A stretch of DNA of 64,000 nt from an uncultured Prevotellaceae bacterium (lineage in GTDB: Bacteria > Bacteroidota > Bacteroidia > Bacteroidales > Bacteroidaceae), in contig CACZVN010000015.1 of the NCBI GenBank assembly GCA_902784615.1, positions 1-64,000 on the forward strand. Direction: 5' to 3'. The position numbers were made by a program, and so were the translations under genes. A model generated the notes under the pieces. The model worked only from the letters and a program-made list of their open reading frames with translations. It did no database searches and was not told the DNA's origin. Within the stretch, counting starts at the first letter, position 1; each line of letters opens with the position of its first letter. Below are positions 24,314 to 34,300 of the stretch, one piece after another.

Positions 24314-26827
24314 TTATTTCTTTTCTTTCTTCTCGGGCTTTGATTCGTTCTTCTTACCATTGATAACGAAGACCGGAGCGCCCTCCTTATCAACCTGCAC
24401 CTCGATCTTGTCGCCTGTCTTCACCTTACCGGCAATCATCATCTTAGAGATCGGGTGGCGCAGTTCCTTACGGATGATACCCAACACAGGACGGGCACCG
24501 TACTGCTGGTTGTAGCCACGCAGGGCGATGGTCTCACGGGCCTCGGGTGTCAGCGTCAGTTCGATATTCTGCTCCTCCAACAACTTCAACAGACCCTTCA
24601 AGTGGATATCGAAGATCTTGGTCACGGTCTTGTCGGTGATCGGCGAGAACGGCACGATCTCCGTCAGACGGGCCAAGAATTCCGGACGGAAGTAGCCCTG
24701 CATGATGTCCATCAACTCGTTATTCTCGGGGATGACACCGCTGTTGAACTTCTCCACGATGGTCTGTGCACCGATATTCGAGGTGAACAGGATAAGGGCG
24801 TTTGAGAAGTCACCGACACGTCCGAGACGGTCGTGCAACTTACCCTCGTCAAGGATCTGGAGGAACAGGTCGAACACCGACTTGTGAGCCTTCTCGATCT
24901 CATCGAACAGCACCACAGCGTATGGGTTCTGGCGGATCTTGTTTACCAACAGACCACCTTCCTCGTAACCCACATATCCCGGAGGCGCACCATAGAGGAG
25001 GGCCACCGAGTGCTCTTCCTTGAACTCAGACATATCAAAGCGGATCAGCGCACTCTCGTCACCAAAGAGGAAGGTAGCGAGGGCCTTGGCCAACTCCGTT
25101 TTACCAGTACCTGTCGGACCGAGGAAGAAGAACGAACCCATCGGCTGTCCTTTCTTGCTCAGACCAGAACGGGCCTCATAGACAGCGTCAAGCACCTTCT
25201 TCACGGCATGATCCTGACCGACGACACGCTTCTTCAGCGTCTCCTCGGCACCCATCAGACGGTCGCGCTCCTTGGTCTGTACCTTACCGAGAGGAATACC
25301 CGTCTGCTTAGCCACAACGGCACTCAGGTCGTCGCTCTTCAACTCGGTACGCTGCTCAGCACTGAGCTCCGTCAGTTTGTCGAGAACACCTGACAGGAAG
25401 TCGATACGCTCCTGGATAGTGGCGATCTTGCTGAAATCGGTATCAGAATCGACACCTGCCAGCAAAATGCAACTTACCTTGTTGAACAGTTCGTAGTTCA
25501 ACCAGTCGAGTTCCTTCATCAGTCCCTCGTCGGCCTTATCCTTGCCTTCTGCAGAAGCCTTGATCGCATCGAGTTTCTCACGCAGACCAGCAATAATATT
25601 ACCTGTCAGGTCGTTCATCGTCTTCACCTGGGCCATCGTACGGTCGATGAGGTCGAAGGCAGAGTCGGGCAATGACTTCTCCGTCAGATAGCGCTTGGCC
25701 AGACGGATGGCATCACCGAGCACGGTCTCGTCAGCGGTCAGCTTGTGATACTCCTCATAGGCGGGGATGGCTCCCTTCAAGATACGGAGCGTCAGATCGG
25801 CGGTGGGTTCCTCTACCGTGATCTTCTCCAACTTCGAGGTCATCTCCTTATCAGTCTCTATATTCTTCGTATAGCCGTCGATACTCGAGGTGGCGAGCAG
25901 TTGCAGACGACCCTTGCTCAGTTCGTTCTTCAGGATGGAAGAAGCACCGAACAACGAGCCCTGCTTGTCAAACAACTTATCAATAGACTCAATGATCAGC
26001 ACGGCATTTGGCAGATTCTCCACCTCGGTAATGACGTTCTTGAAGCGATCCTCTACCTCACCCTTATACTGGGCATCGCCACCAAGGGCTGCCGTGTCAA
26101 GTTCGTATGCCACAGCTCCGCTCAGGAAGCCCGGCACATGGTCGGCAGCCAACTCGCGGACAAAGCCGTTCACCAGAGAGGTCTTACCCACACCGGCCTC
26201 ACCCGTAATGAGCAGGTTTGCCTTTGTCTTACGGCCGAGGATCTCGTAAATCACGGAAATCTCTTTCTCAAAGCCGATCACATTATCGAGGTTGCCAGCA
26301 CGGGCAATAGCGGTCTTATCCACACAGTACTTGGCAAGACTTCCCTTGCCGCCACCAGCACTGCCACCCGTGTGCTTCGTCAACTCGGTGCCCTCCATAT
26401 AAGGAGCCTCCACATTGGCACCACCGCCCATCTTCGCACTGATGTCCGACGGGGTCAGCGGCAGGGTCTTCAACTGGTCGAAGGAGAAACCGACACCAGG
26501 CGTCACCAAGGAGGCGAGCACACAGACATCCGTACACTCGTCAAGGTTGAACTTCACCTGATAGTTCTCTGCCTCGTCAATGACGGCCTGAGCCTCATCA
26601 CTGTACTCAAGGTCACGCATCGGACGGACAGCACGCGGTGCCAATTGCATCTGCACGTCAGCCCAGTCCTGTAAATAGAAATAGTCTTTGTCCAGTTCAC
26701 TCTCAATGAAATGGACGAGCCCGATTTCCTTATGCAGGATGGCCTTGAACAAATGCGCCGGATAGATGGCGTCGCTGCAATACTCCTCTGCAAAGGAATT
26801 GGCAATAGATTTTAGTTTAGCGTTCAT
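24314..26827 (-). CDS. tssH: AAA+ sheath-recycling ATPase ClpV/TssH
   Basis: The 837-residue ClpB-family protein has an N-terminal Clp_N-like domain, a first AAA domain with GEAGVGKTS (near 210) and a second with GPTGTGKTE (near 570). The second domain also has ALLYGAPPGYVGYEEGG, VVLFDEIEKAH and the terminal FNQQYGAR-type sensor region (GYNQQYGARPVLGIIRKEL). It disassembles contracted TssBC sheath for reuse. The middle domain is shorter than in ClpB disaggregases, as in ClpV. In AAA1 the Walker B reads AVLIIESIDKL instead of the usual ...DE, so the first ATPase site may be weak. A basic tail (KNESKPEKKEKK) is present. It is the first gene of the 26-kb operon. Confidence 0.9.
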   Translation of the reverse strand: MNAKLKSIANSFAEEYCSDAIYPAHLFKAILHKEIGLVHFIESELDKDYFYLQDWADVQMQLAPRAVRPMRDLEYSDEAQAVIDEAENYQVKFNLDECTDVCVLASLVTPGVGFSFDQLKTLPLTPSDISAKMGGGANVEAPYMEGTELTKHTGGSAGGGKGSLAKYCVDKTAIARAGNLDNVIGFEKEISVIYEILGRKTKANLLITGEAGVGKTSLVNGFVRELAADHVPGFLSGAVAYELDTAALGGDAQYKGEVEDRFKNVITEVENLPNAVLIIESIDKLFDKQGSLFGASSILKNELSKGRLQLLATSSIDGYTKNIETDKEMTSKLEKITVEEPTADLTLRILKGAIPAYEEYHKLTADETVLGDAIRLAKRYLTEKSLPDSAFDLIDRTMAQVKTMNDLTGNIIAGLREKLDAIKASAEGKDKADEGLMKELDWLNYELFNKVSCILLAGVDSDTDFSKIATIQERIDFLSGVLDKLTELSAEQRTELKSDDLSAVVAKQTGIPLGKVQTKERDRLMGAEETLKKRVVGQDHAVKKVLDAVYEARSGLSKKGQPMGSFFFLGPTGTGKTELAKALATFLFGDESALIRFDMSEFKEEHSVALLYGAPPGYVGYEEGGLLVNKIRQNPYAVVLFDEIEKAHKSVFDLFLQILDEGKLHDRLGRVGDFSNALILFTSNIGAQTIVEKFNSGVIPENNELMDIMQGYFRPEFLARLTEIVPFSPITDKTVTKIFDIHLKGLLKLLEEQNIELTLTPEARETIALRGYNQQYGARPVLGIIRKELRHPISKMMIAGKVKTGDKIEVQVDKEGAPVFVINGKKNESKPEKKEKK

Positions 26828-26858
26828 ATATACCTAAGTTTATAGTCATATTGGGTAC

Positions 26859-26866
26859 AAATGTAC
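26859..26866 (-). promoter_or_regulatory. Probable promoter -7 element of the type VI operon
   Basis: TACATTTG on the minus strand fits TAnnTTTG and lies 32 bases before the clpV start, giving a leader of about 25 bases. The -33 region 20 bases upstream is T-rich (GTTTTTTAG) without a clear TTTG. It is the only good promoter core found ahead of the 23-gene minus-strand operon. Confidence 0.5.
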
Positions 26867-26898
26867 GAAAAAAGGACTAAAAAACTTTTATTGAATAA

Positions 26899-26921
26899 TG
26901 TGAAAAACCTATTTTTTCACA
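26899..26921. promoter_or_regulatory. Perfect inverted repeat upstream of the type VI promoter (candidate operator)
   Basis: TGTGAAAAA (26899-26907) and TTTTTCACA (26913-26921) are perfect 9-base arms around a 5-base spacer. The site lies about 33 bases upstream of the clpV -7 element, just beyond the expected -33 position, and is not part of the guaA terminator stem. It has the form of a dimeric regulator site, possibly for the AraC-type protein encoded in the operon, though that link is only inferred. Confidence 0.45.
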
Positions 26922-26930
26922 TTCTTTAAC

Positions 26931-26973
26931 CGAAAAACGGCTGCAAATCCTGAAAAAACACGATTTACAGCCG
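26931..26973 (-). terminator. Intrinsic terminator of guaA
   Basis: CGGCTGCAAATC (26938-26949) pairs with GATTTACAGCCG (26962-26973) with one mismatch. On the minus strand the stem is followed by TTTTTCGG, so it terminates guaA transcription (stop at 27003) before the clpV promoter. Confidence 0.8.
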
Positions 26974-27002
26974 CTTTAGCCCCTATTCATTAAGGTTTCC
27001 GC

Positions 27003-28529
27003 CTACTCCCACTCGATCGTTGAAGGCGGTTTTGAAGAAATGTCATAACAGACACGATTCACTCCGCGCACCTTGTTGATAATCTCGTTGGATACCTTCG
27101 CCAAGAAGTCGTAGGGCAGATGGGCCCAGTCGGCCGTCATGGCATCTGTGGAGGTCACGGCACGGAGGGCGACAGGATGTTCATAGGTGCGTTCATCACC
27201 CATCACACCCACACTGCGGACGGTGGAGAGCAGGACGACACCCGCCTGCCATACCTGATCATAGAGTCCCCACTCGCGTAACGCCCTGATATAGATATCG
27301 TCGGCATCCTGTAGGATGCGCACCTTCTCTGGGGTGATATCGCCCAGGATACGGACGGCGAGACCAGGTCCAGGGAACGGATGACGGGTGATCAGATGCT
27401 CAGGCATACCCAACTGACGACCCACACGGCGCACCTCATCCTTGAACAGCCATTTCAGCGGTTCACAGAGTTGCAGATTCATCTCCTTCGGCAGTCCGCC
27501 CACGTTATGATGGCTCTTGATGACCTTTCCCGTGATGTTCAGTGACTCGATACGGTCTGGATAGATTGTGCCCTGTGCCAACCACTTCGCATCAGTGATC
27601 TTCTTCGCCTCGGCATTGAACACCTCCACGAAGTCGCGACCGATGATCTTGCGCTTCTGTTCCGGGTCCGTCACACCAGCGAGGTCACTGAAGAATTTTT
27701 CTGACGCATCGATTCCGATCACGTTCAGGCCAAGCACCTTGTAATCCTCCATCACCTGCATGAATTCGTTCTTACGCAACATACCGTGATCCACGAAGAT
27801 ACAGGTGAGGTTATGACCAATGGCGCGATTTAGCAAAACCGCTGATACAGAGGAATCCACACCTCCACTCAGGCCAAGGATTACACGGTCGTTACCCAAC
27901 TGCGCTTTCAGTTCTGCCACAGTCGAATCCACGAACGAAGCCGCACTCCACTGTTGCTTGGAACCGCAGATATCAACTACGAAATTCTTTAACAATTGTT
28001 TACCCTGAAGGGTATGAAATACCTCTGGGTGGAACTGTACGGCCCAGATGGGTTGTGTCGTCGAGGCGAAGGCCGCATTGACCACGTCCGCCGTCGAGCC
28101 GATCACCTTGAAATCACTGGGGATGGCGGTGATCGTGTCACCATGACTCATCCACACCTGCGACTGCTGTTCGAAGTGCTTGAACAGCGGGTTCGAAGTA
28201 TCCACCGTCTGGAGGTTCGCACGACCGTACTCACGACTATCGGCCTTTTCCACCTTACCGCCAAGGGTATGCGAGATAAACTGCGCACCGTAGCAGATGC
28301 CCAAGACGGGCACCTTACCTACAAACTGGTTCAGATCCACCTTAAACGCCTCAGGATCGTGAACTGAGTAAGGCGAACCACTCAGGATCACACCGATCAC
28401 ACTCGGATCGTCCTTGGGGAACTTGTTGTAAGGCAGAATCTCGCAGAAGGTGTCCAGCTCACGCACCCGACGACCAATCAACTGCGTCGTCTGTGAGCCG
28501 AAATCCAAAATAATAATCTTCTGTGTCAT
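27003..28529 (-). CDS. guaA: GMP synthase (glutamine-hydrolysing)
   Basis: The 508-residue protein has the class I glutamine amidotransferase domain: [19 protein letters not shown], the nucleophile elbow VLGICYGAQ (Cys near 77) and a catalytic His in [10 protein letters not shown]. The ATP-pyrophosphatase domain follows with [18 protein letters not shown] (P-loop SGGVDSS), and then the dimerisation domain [15 protein letters not shown] ... PPSTIEWE. It converts XMP to GMP with ATP and glutamine. It is a monocistronic minus-strand gene with its own promoter at 28556 and a terminator at 26931, lying between the type VI operon and VgrG cassette 2. Confidence 0.97.
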   Translation of the reverse strand: MTQKIIILDFGSQTTQLIGRRVRELDTFCEILPYNKFPKDDPSVIGVILSGSPYSVHDPEAFKVDLNQFVGKVPVLGICYGAQFISHTLGGKVEKADSREYGRANLQTVDTSNPLFKHFEQQSQVWMSHGDTITAIPSDFKVIGSTADVVNAAFASTTQPIWAVQFHPEVFHTLQGKQLLKNFVVDICGSKQQWSAASFVDSTVAELKAQLGNDRVILGLSGGVDSSVSAVLLNRAIGHNLTCIFVDHGMLRKNEFMQVMEDYKVLGLNVIGIDASEKFFSDLAGVTDPEQKRKIIGRDFVEVFNAEAKKITDAKWLAQGTIYPDRIESLNITGKVIKSHHNVGGLPKEMNLQLCEPLKWLFKDEVRRVGRQLGMPEHLITRHPFPGPGLAVRILGDITPEKVRILQDADDIYIRALREWGLYDQVWQAGVVLLSTVRSVGVMGDERTYEHPVALRAVTSTDAMTADWAHLPYDFLAKVSNEIINKVRGVNRVCYDISSKPPSTIEWE

Positions 28530-28555
28530 TTCTTATAATACCTGTTTAGCGACTG

Positions 28556-28586
28556 CAAAGTTACAAATAACTGTGCAGAAAAACAA
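28556..28586 (-). promoter_or_regulatory. guaA promoter
   Basis: TAACTTTG (28556-28563, minus) fits TAnnTTTG, with TTG at about 28584-28586 and a 20-base spacer. It lies 27 bases ahead of the guaA start and between the end of the RRF-like gene of cassette 2 and guaA. Confidence 0.65.
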
Positions 28587-28605
28587 GAATATGGCACATT
28601 TTTTA

Positions 28606-29352
28606 TCATTCCATCTCGTTGAAATTGAGGCTCTGTCCATATACTTTGTTAGCCTCGGCCTCGTTTTCACGCCCTACAAGATAGTGTTGGTAACCCTCTT
28701 CAATCTCGTCAAGCTTGGCCTGCAGCAAATCATCGGCTGTCTTTTTGTAATCCTCGTAAACGCCCTTGAGCGCCTCTTTTGATTCATCAACTTCCTCAGC
28801 CGGGGCATCCGACAGCATATTGACAAGCTGAGGTGATTGTCTGGCATAGAGCAGGTCAATTTCGGCAACGCACTGTTTGTGCAGACTTTTGGCCGTGTTG
28901 TTCAGAAAGTCGCGTCGATCCTTATCGACCTCGGGCATGGTGTAGAGCAGATAGCGGCTCTTCGGGTCATCGTCGCCCGTGCTGTTCTTGTCGGCCAGAA
29001 TACTCTCGATTCCCTCATATTCTGCATTGTCGTCACTGCCGTCGGAATACACTACCTCGCCAGTCTTGATATCCAACTTAAACTCAGGATGCGCGTCAAA
29101 GATGCCCTTGACGATGGGCTGAATTTGGTCGGGATCCTTGGGATAGATGACGAAATGATACTCGTCGGGCAAACCCACGCCAGCCACCTCCTCCAAGTCA
29201 TAACTGCCTGAGAAATCGCTGACGGTGACGGGCATCAGTGCCCCTACTTCGGCCTTGACACAAAGGTTCATATACTTGTACCGGAGCAACATGAGATAGG
29301 CTTCGAACTTCTCCTGTACACCGGAAATTTGGGCTACAATAATTGGTTTCAT
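28606..29352 (-). CDS. Ribosome-recycling-factor-like protein of VgrG cassette 2
   Basis: The 248-residue paralogue of the protein at 13391 shares the N-terminal helix (KFEAYLMLLRYKYMNLCVKAE), VAGVGLPDEYHFVIYPKDP, AHPEFKLDI and the RRF-like joint LLYTMPEVDKDRRDFLNNTAK. Two long C-terminal helices follow (KEALKGVYEDYKKTADDLLQ, KLDEIEEGYQHYL). An acidic insertion of about 30 residues (105-133, SDGSDDNAEYEG ...) sits in the beta domain where cassette 1 has a short loop. The RRF arginine cluster is absent. It is the last gene of the fimbrillin-fimbrillin-vgrG-beta-helix operon, 24 bases after the beta-helical gene. Confidence 0.65.
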   Translation of the reverse strand: MKPIIVAQISGVQEKFEAYLMLLRYKYMNLCVKAEVGALMPVTVSDFSGSYDLEEVAGVGLPDEYHFVIYPKDPDQIQPIVKGIFDAHPEFKLDIKTGEVVYSDGSDDNAEYEGIESILADKNSTGDDDPKSRYLLYTMPEVDKDRRDFLNNTAKSLHKQCVAEIDLLYARQSPQLVNMLSDAPAEEVDESKEALKGVYEDYKKTADDLLQAKLDEIEEGYQHYLVGRENEAEANKVYGQSLNFNEME

Positions 29353-29376
29353 AAATATTTTGCGTTTCTAAAATGA

Positions 29377-31362
29377 TTACTCTGATTTCGGGGCGTCCTC
29401 AGCCTTCAGTTTTGCACTCAGGCTGCCACCGGCTGCTGCACCAGGAACGGCCATGCCGTCGCTGATGTTCGGTGACTTGAACGATGATTTCGCCTCAAGA
29501 TTGTCGATGGTTGCCTTTGGTGCCTTGAGTTCGTCCTTGACTTCCGTCTTGCCGTTGATAGTGGTAGCGCCATAGACCTCAGCCTTACTGCCACCCACAG
29601 CAACATTGCCACCGTCGAGTTGTACCACAGCCTTGCCGTCGCCCTGCTGGGCCTCGAAGGTCTTGTCGGCGAAGAGTCCCATTTCCTCGGAGACGGCCTG
29701 CATCTTCTTGCTCTTGACATCCTTCGACTTGGCACCGACGAACATCTTCTCCGAGACAATCACCATCGTACTGCCAGCGGCAAGTTTGTCGTCGGTACGC
29801 TTCTCCTTCTCCACGTCCATCGACTTCACGCTGACATCCTTGGCATTGATGCCGATGCTACCTGTGGCCTTGCCCTCGGTATCGGTGGCAGAGAGGTCCA
29901 TCTTCTCGGCCCGTATGGCCACCTTACCGTCCTTGGTGAGAGCCTTCTCCTTAGCCTCGCCATTCTCGATATCGGTGTCGGTGGTCTCCACGGTGACGGT
30001 CTTCGAACGCACAATGAGGTCACCCTCGGCGGTATAGTTGGCCTTGGTGAGTTTACCCTGATCATCGACCTCCACATTAGCCGAGGCTTCAGTGCTCACC
30101 TCGATGGTCTTGGCACGGAGTTTAATCCGGCTGTCGGCCGTGAGTTGTTTCTCCTGCAGTTTCTTATCCTTCACCTCGTAGTCAATGCCTTCGATGGTGA
30201 TATTCTTCGAGGTCAGCTTAAAGTCGCCCTCTGACGTGTAGGTAGCCGTCGTCAGTGTGCCGTCATTCTCGTATTTCTGGTCAGCCTCTCCGGCGGTAGC
30301 CACCTCAATATTACGCGCCTTGATGCTCACCGACCCCTTTTCCTTCAACTTACCGTCGGACTCGATGGAAGCCACGCTGACGGTGTTACCCATAAGGGCG
30401 ATGCCCGAGCCTTCATTGTCGCGCAGGTTGCCTTCGCCATCGGCAGAGATGAGACTGATGTTCTCTCCGACGATGTTCACGGCGGCTCCCGTCGTGGCTT
30501 TCTTGAAGTCATCGCCTTTCTTGATCTTGCCCTTTTCGTCCTTCAGGCACTTCAGTTGGCGATTGGTCTCTGCCAGCAGTGAGAGCACCTCGGCATAACT
30601 GGCAGTCTCTTCCGACAGCGCCATGGCAGCCTCGTCGATCTGCTGGTTCAGCGAGGAGATATCTTGATAGGTGCTCAGGATGTTGTCCTCGTCGGACACC
30701 AACTTATCCTTCTCTTCGAGCAGTTTCTCCATTTCCTCCTTCATGCTCTTGAACGAGTCTTTGTGCGAGGCGGCCAGATCTTTCAGGCTACTCTTCTGCT
30801 TTTCAAGTCCGCTGATCTGCTCCGTAAGACGGGTCTCACGGCTCTCAGCCGTCTGGACGGCCTCGATGTCAATCTGCCGGTCGGTCTGCAGACTGATGCC
30901 GCTACCAGAGACAGCAGGTGCCGAGAAGGTGCCCTGGGCGTCGCTGCCCTGGATGACCACGCTACGCGCCTGACTGACCACCTCAGAAACGTCGCTCACG
31001 ACGTGTTCTTGTCCGTCGTAGCCCGGGTCTTCGGCAATCTCACGGATACTCGGTGCCCGCAGTTCCACCTGTCCACCTTCGGTGGCGGCCTGCAGTCCCA
31101 ACTTTGTACCCCTCAGGACAATAGTGGAGCCACCGTCGAGCAGCATGCCATTGTTATCGACGTTGCCAATGATAATCTCAGGGGCTGAGATAATGAACCG
31201 CTGGTTATCCCGCAGATAGCGTCCTTTCACAAGGCTGTTGTTGAGATCGTCGGATATCCGCTGCATCTCGGCCTTGCACTTCCTGATCTCTGACAGGTCT
31301 TTCTCCACGCTGCCCTCAAAGTCTGACAGTTTCTTTTCCCATTCTTTGAATATTGTGTCCAT
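29377..31362 (-). CDS. Beta-helical repeat spike-associated protein, cassette 2
   Basis: The 661-residue protein has the same plan as the copies at 14092 and 42279. It has a coiled start (FEGSVEKDLSEIRKCKAEMQ), a RFIISAPEIIIGNVD strand module, a long coiled coil at about 175-275 (SLKDLAASHKDSFKSMKEEM) and about ten strand-turn repeats (GKATGSIGINAKDVSVKSMD). The final 135 residues are almost the same as in cassette 3 (AVVQLDGGNVAVGGSKAEVYG). The DNA of this segment is also nearly identical to 42290-42620, pointing to recent duplication or gene conversion. It has no signal peptide and no catalytic motif. Role inferred: a VgrG-linked needle extension or cargo. Confidence 0.65.
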   Translation of the reverse strand: MDTIFKEWEKKLSDFEGSVEKDLSEIRKCKAEMQRISDDLNNSLVKGRYLRDNQRFIISAPEIIIGNVDNNGMLLDGGSTIVLRGTKLGLQAATEGGQVELRAPSIREIAEDPGYDGQEHVVSDVSEVVSQARSVVIQGSDAQGTFSAPAVSGSGISLQTDRQIDIEAVQTAESRETRLTEQISGLEKQKSSLKDLAASHKDSFKSMKEEMEKLLEEKDKLVSDEDNILSTYQDISSLNQQIDEAAMALSEETASYAEVLSLLAETNRQLKCLKDEKGKIKKGDDFKKATTGAAVNIVGENISLISADGEGNLRDNEGSGIALMGNTVSVASIESDGKLKEKGSVSIKARNIEVATAGEADQKYENDGTLTTATYTSEGDFKLTSKNITIEGIDYEVKDKKLQEKQLTADSRIKLRAKTIEVSTEASANVEVDDQGKLTKANYTAEGDLIVRSKTVTVETTDTDIENGEAKEKALTKDGKVAIRAEKMDLSATDTEGKATGSIGINAKDVSVKSMDVEKEKRTDDKLAAGSTMVIVSEKMFVGAKSKDVKSKKMQAVSEEMGLFADKTFEAQQGDGKAVVQLDGGNVAVGGSKAEVYGATTINGKTEVKDELKAPKATIDNLEAKSSFKSPNISDGMAVPGAAAGGSLSAKLKAEDAPKSE

Positions 31363-31374
31363 ACGCGTAATACC

Positions 31375-34300
31375 TTATATATTTTTAAAACCCAGCACAA
31401 GTTTCCACAGACGTTTCTCGTTGCCGAAGTTGGCATCCTTCTCCTGTTCCAACTGCGGCTGATCACCAGCGCTGTTGATGTGTACGGTGGCGTCGCCATT
31501 GTCGGATATCAACAACTGTCCCGCCTGACTGGCATCCCAAACGTCCAACTTCCACTTGTCGGCCTCGAACTGTGTCTTCCATACGCCCATGAAAGACTCG
31601 ATGGCAGATCCGAGGAAATTGTTTTGAACTCCCCGTGAAGCACCCAGCATAAAGCGCTTCCAGTAGTAGTCCTGCTCCAGTTTGCTGTCCTTAATGTCTT
31701 TCTCATCATAGCCGATGTCAATAAAGCCGTACAGCTTGTTATCTGCCGACTTTGACACCTCAAGCAGGAAGTAGGCTACAATCTTACGTTTCAAGAGTTT
31801 CATCTTCTTCTTAAACTCCTCATCCGTCGCTGCACCGAGGATATTGGTGTCGTTCAAGCCCGACAGGTAGTCGGATACTTCTTTTTTTGCCTTTTTAAAT
31901 CCTGTTTCCAGACATAAATCAATAGCGTTTCCAGACATTACATCGAAGAGATGGTCAAAGTTATTGATATGCTTATGAAGGTTGAAAACAGCCTTGCCGT
32001 AACCTACAGCTACCCTAACCAAATTGCGACGCCTTATCAAAGACGCATTCAAGGAAATATTGGGTGCTGGTTTTAACTTACCTTCAAAAATTCCATCATA
32101 CGTCTCATACATATTTCCCCACTCCTCATTGGTCGCCTTACCCCAGGCTGTGGGAAGAACGTTAGGATCATTGACATTGACGAGTACTTCTGTTGCTATA
32201 AGCGTGTAATTCTGCTTAGTTTCTATAGCTTTCTGCCACAGGTTATTGTAGGTGGTAAAGAACTCATCTACCTTGGTATTGATAGAGGGGAGGGTATTTA
32301 TGAGCAAGGTGTTATAGGTCACTCCAGCCTGTCTGTCCGTTCTGCCCTTGCCTTCCTTGTAACGGCCGGGATTAACCATAGCCGTTCCGTTGCCAGCTTC
32401 AAGCAGCATATATTTCTTCGACTTGATGAGCATGGTACCGTCGATAGGCCGCATGAATGTCTGCAGCAAACAGCGGAAGAACGAGAGGTCGGCCAGAGGC
32501 ACTTTCTTGGCACCCACCGCCGCTCCTGCTATAGCGCCAGGCAGGATGGCACTGTGACCCAAGTAATGCAATCCCATACCGAGGGCCCTGTAGGGGGACT
32601 TGTACAGGTATTCAAGTTTACTGTTCACTTCGATAATTTTTTTCCAATCGAATTCGGGGTCTCCGATATTTGGCGGCAGGATGTTATTGCCCGACGAGAT
32701 GCTGAGTTTGTTACCTGCCGCGATGTTGATGTTCTGACCCGTGATACTGATGTCGCCGTTGGGGGCGTTGATAGAGATGCCCGTGAAGGCATTGAGTTTG
32801 ATTTTTCCAAGCGCTGACGAGATACTGACCTCACGGGCGTGCGAACTGAGCTGAATCTCATAGAGACCATAACGGTCGCCAATATGGATACCGCCAGTAA
32901 GATCCTTGGCCTCCTTCACTTTGGGTATTGCATTTGCGAGAAAACCTGGGAGTACGGAATAGAGGAATCCTGTACCAGGGTTCAAGTTGGCAATGAACTT
33001 CATGCCGTCGTCTGGATCGGTAAAGGTGATGTGATGGCCGTTGGGCGACATCATCGACATGCTGAGATTCTTTCCTTGCTGTATCTTCGGTGCCAAATAG
33101 CGGTCTAAGCCCTCTGCTGGCTGCAGCGTATTCTTGGAATAGAGGGTACCCACGACGTATGGCCGCTCAATATTGTCGTTGTCGAAGTTCACAAACACCT
33201 CGTCGCCAATGCGCGGTTTGTAATAGAAGCCACCGCCATTGGTAGCCATCGGTGTGGCGATGCGGATCCAAGGTGTGGCATTACCAGCGATATCCTTCTG
33301 GAGGGTCGCCCTGGCTGCATCCGCAGCCTTCTTCCTTTCCTCCACGGCTTTATCCGCCTCGGTCTTTTCCTTTTCGATAATGGCCAGACCCTTGGTCGCC
33401 TGCTCGTACTTTTTGGTCAACTCCTCGACAGTCTTATTCTTATCGATGGTGTAGTCTTTGTCATTAGCCTTCTGTATCTTCTCGTTTTCCTCCGCTTTCT
33501 CACAGAACTTCATCTTCTTGTCGAGCATGTCGATTTCCTTCTGTATCCTGGCAATCTCGGCATCCTCTCCATTGATGGCCATCTCCGTGAGCACCTGTTC
33601 TGCTTCAAGTTGACGCTTAGTCTTGGCATCCTTCTCGGTATCTATCTTTGCTGCCTTGTCGGCACGTATGGCTTCGTATTCCGCCTTCTTCTGCTGATGT
33701 GACGTCAATTCTGCAGACAGAGCGGCACGTTTTGTCTTACATTCTTCCAAATATGCTTTCCGCTCTTCAGCCGACATATTGAGGAAGGCCTTCACTTCAT
33801 CAAGATACTTGCTATACTCCTTGGCCTGACCTTTCAGTTCTTCGGCCTCCTTATCCTTCTCTTTTTGCTTTTCCTCGGCCTCGGTTAGCGCCTGTTCGGC
33901 TTGTGCCAACTGCTGGCGTGACAACTGTCCTATCGACTGCCAGGGGAAGGCAATACGCACACGGCCCTGGAATTTCGGGTCGGCATTGTCACAGACGAAA
34001 GCCGTCTGCGGACCGGAATGGCGGATAATGGGCACCGGATGTACCGGTGGAATGAAATGATTCACGGTGTCAGTCTTACTATTCTTATACGCGGGGATAG
34101 CATAGATCTTCTGTGAGCGCTTACCACTGAACTTGTCAGTAGTCGTACTACCATAGGTGTCGTAGTCACGGTTCCAAGCCTCTTCCGACAGTTGTTGGAT
34201 CTGGATGACGACATAGATGGTATCGTCGTCAAGTCCTTCCACCTGAATGGGCTGTCCCAATTTCACCGGGGCATAACCCGTACCCATGTTGATGCAGATG

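Noticed and set aside
15588-33108. Many plus-strand ORFs of 60-200 residues within the VgrG and beta-helical genes
   Set aside because: They shadow the minus-strand genes, which have family motifs and operon spacing.
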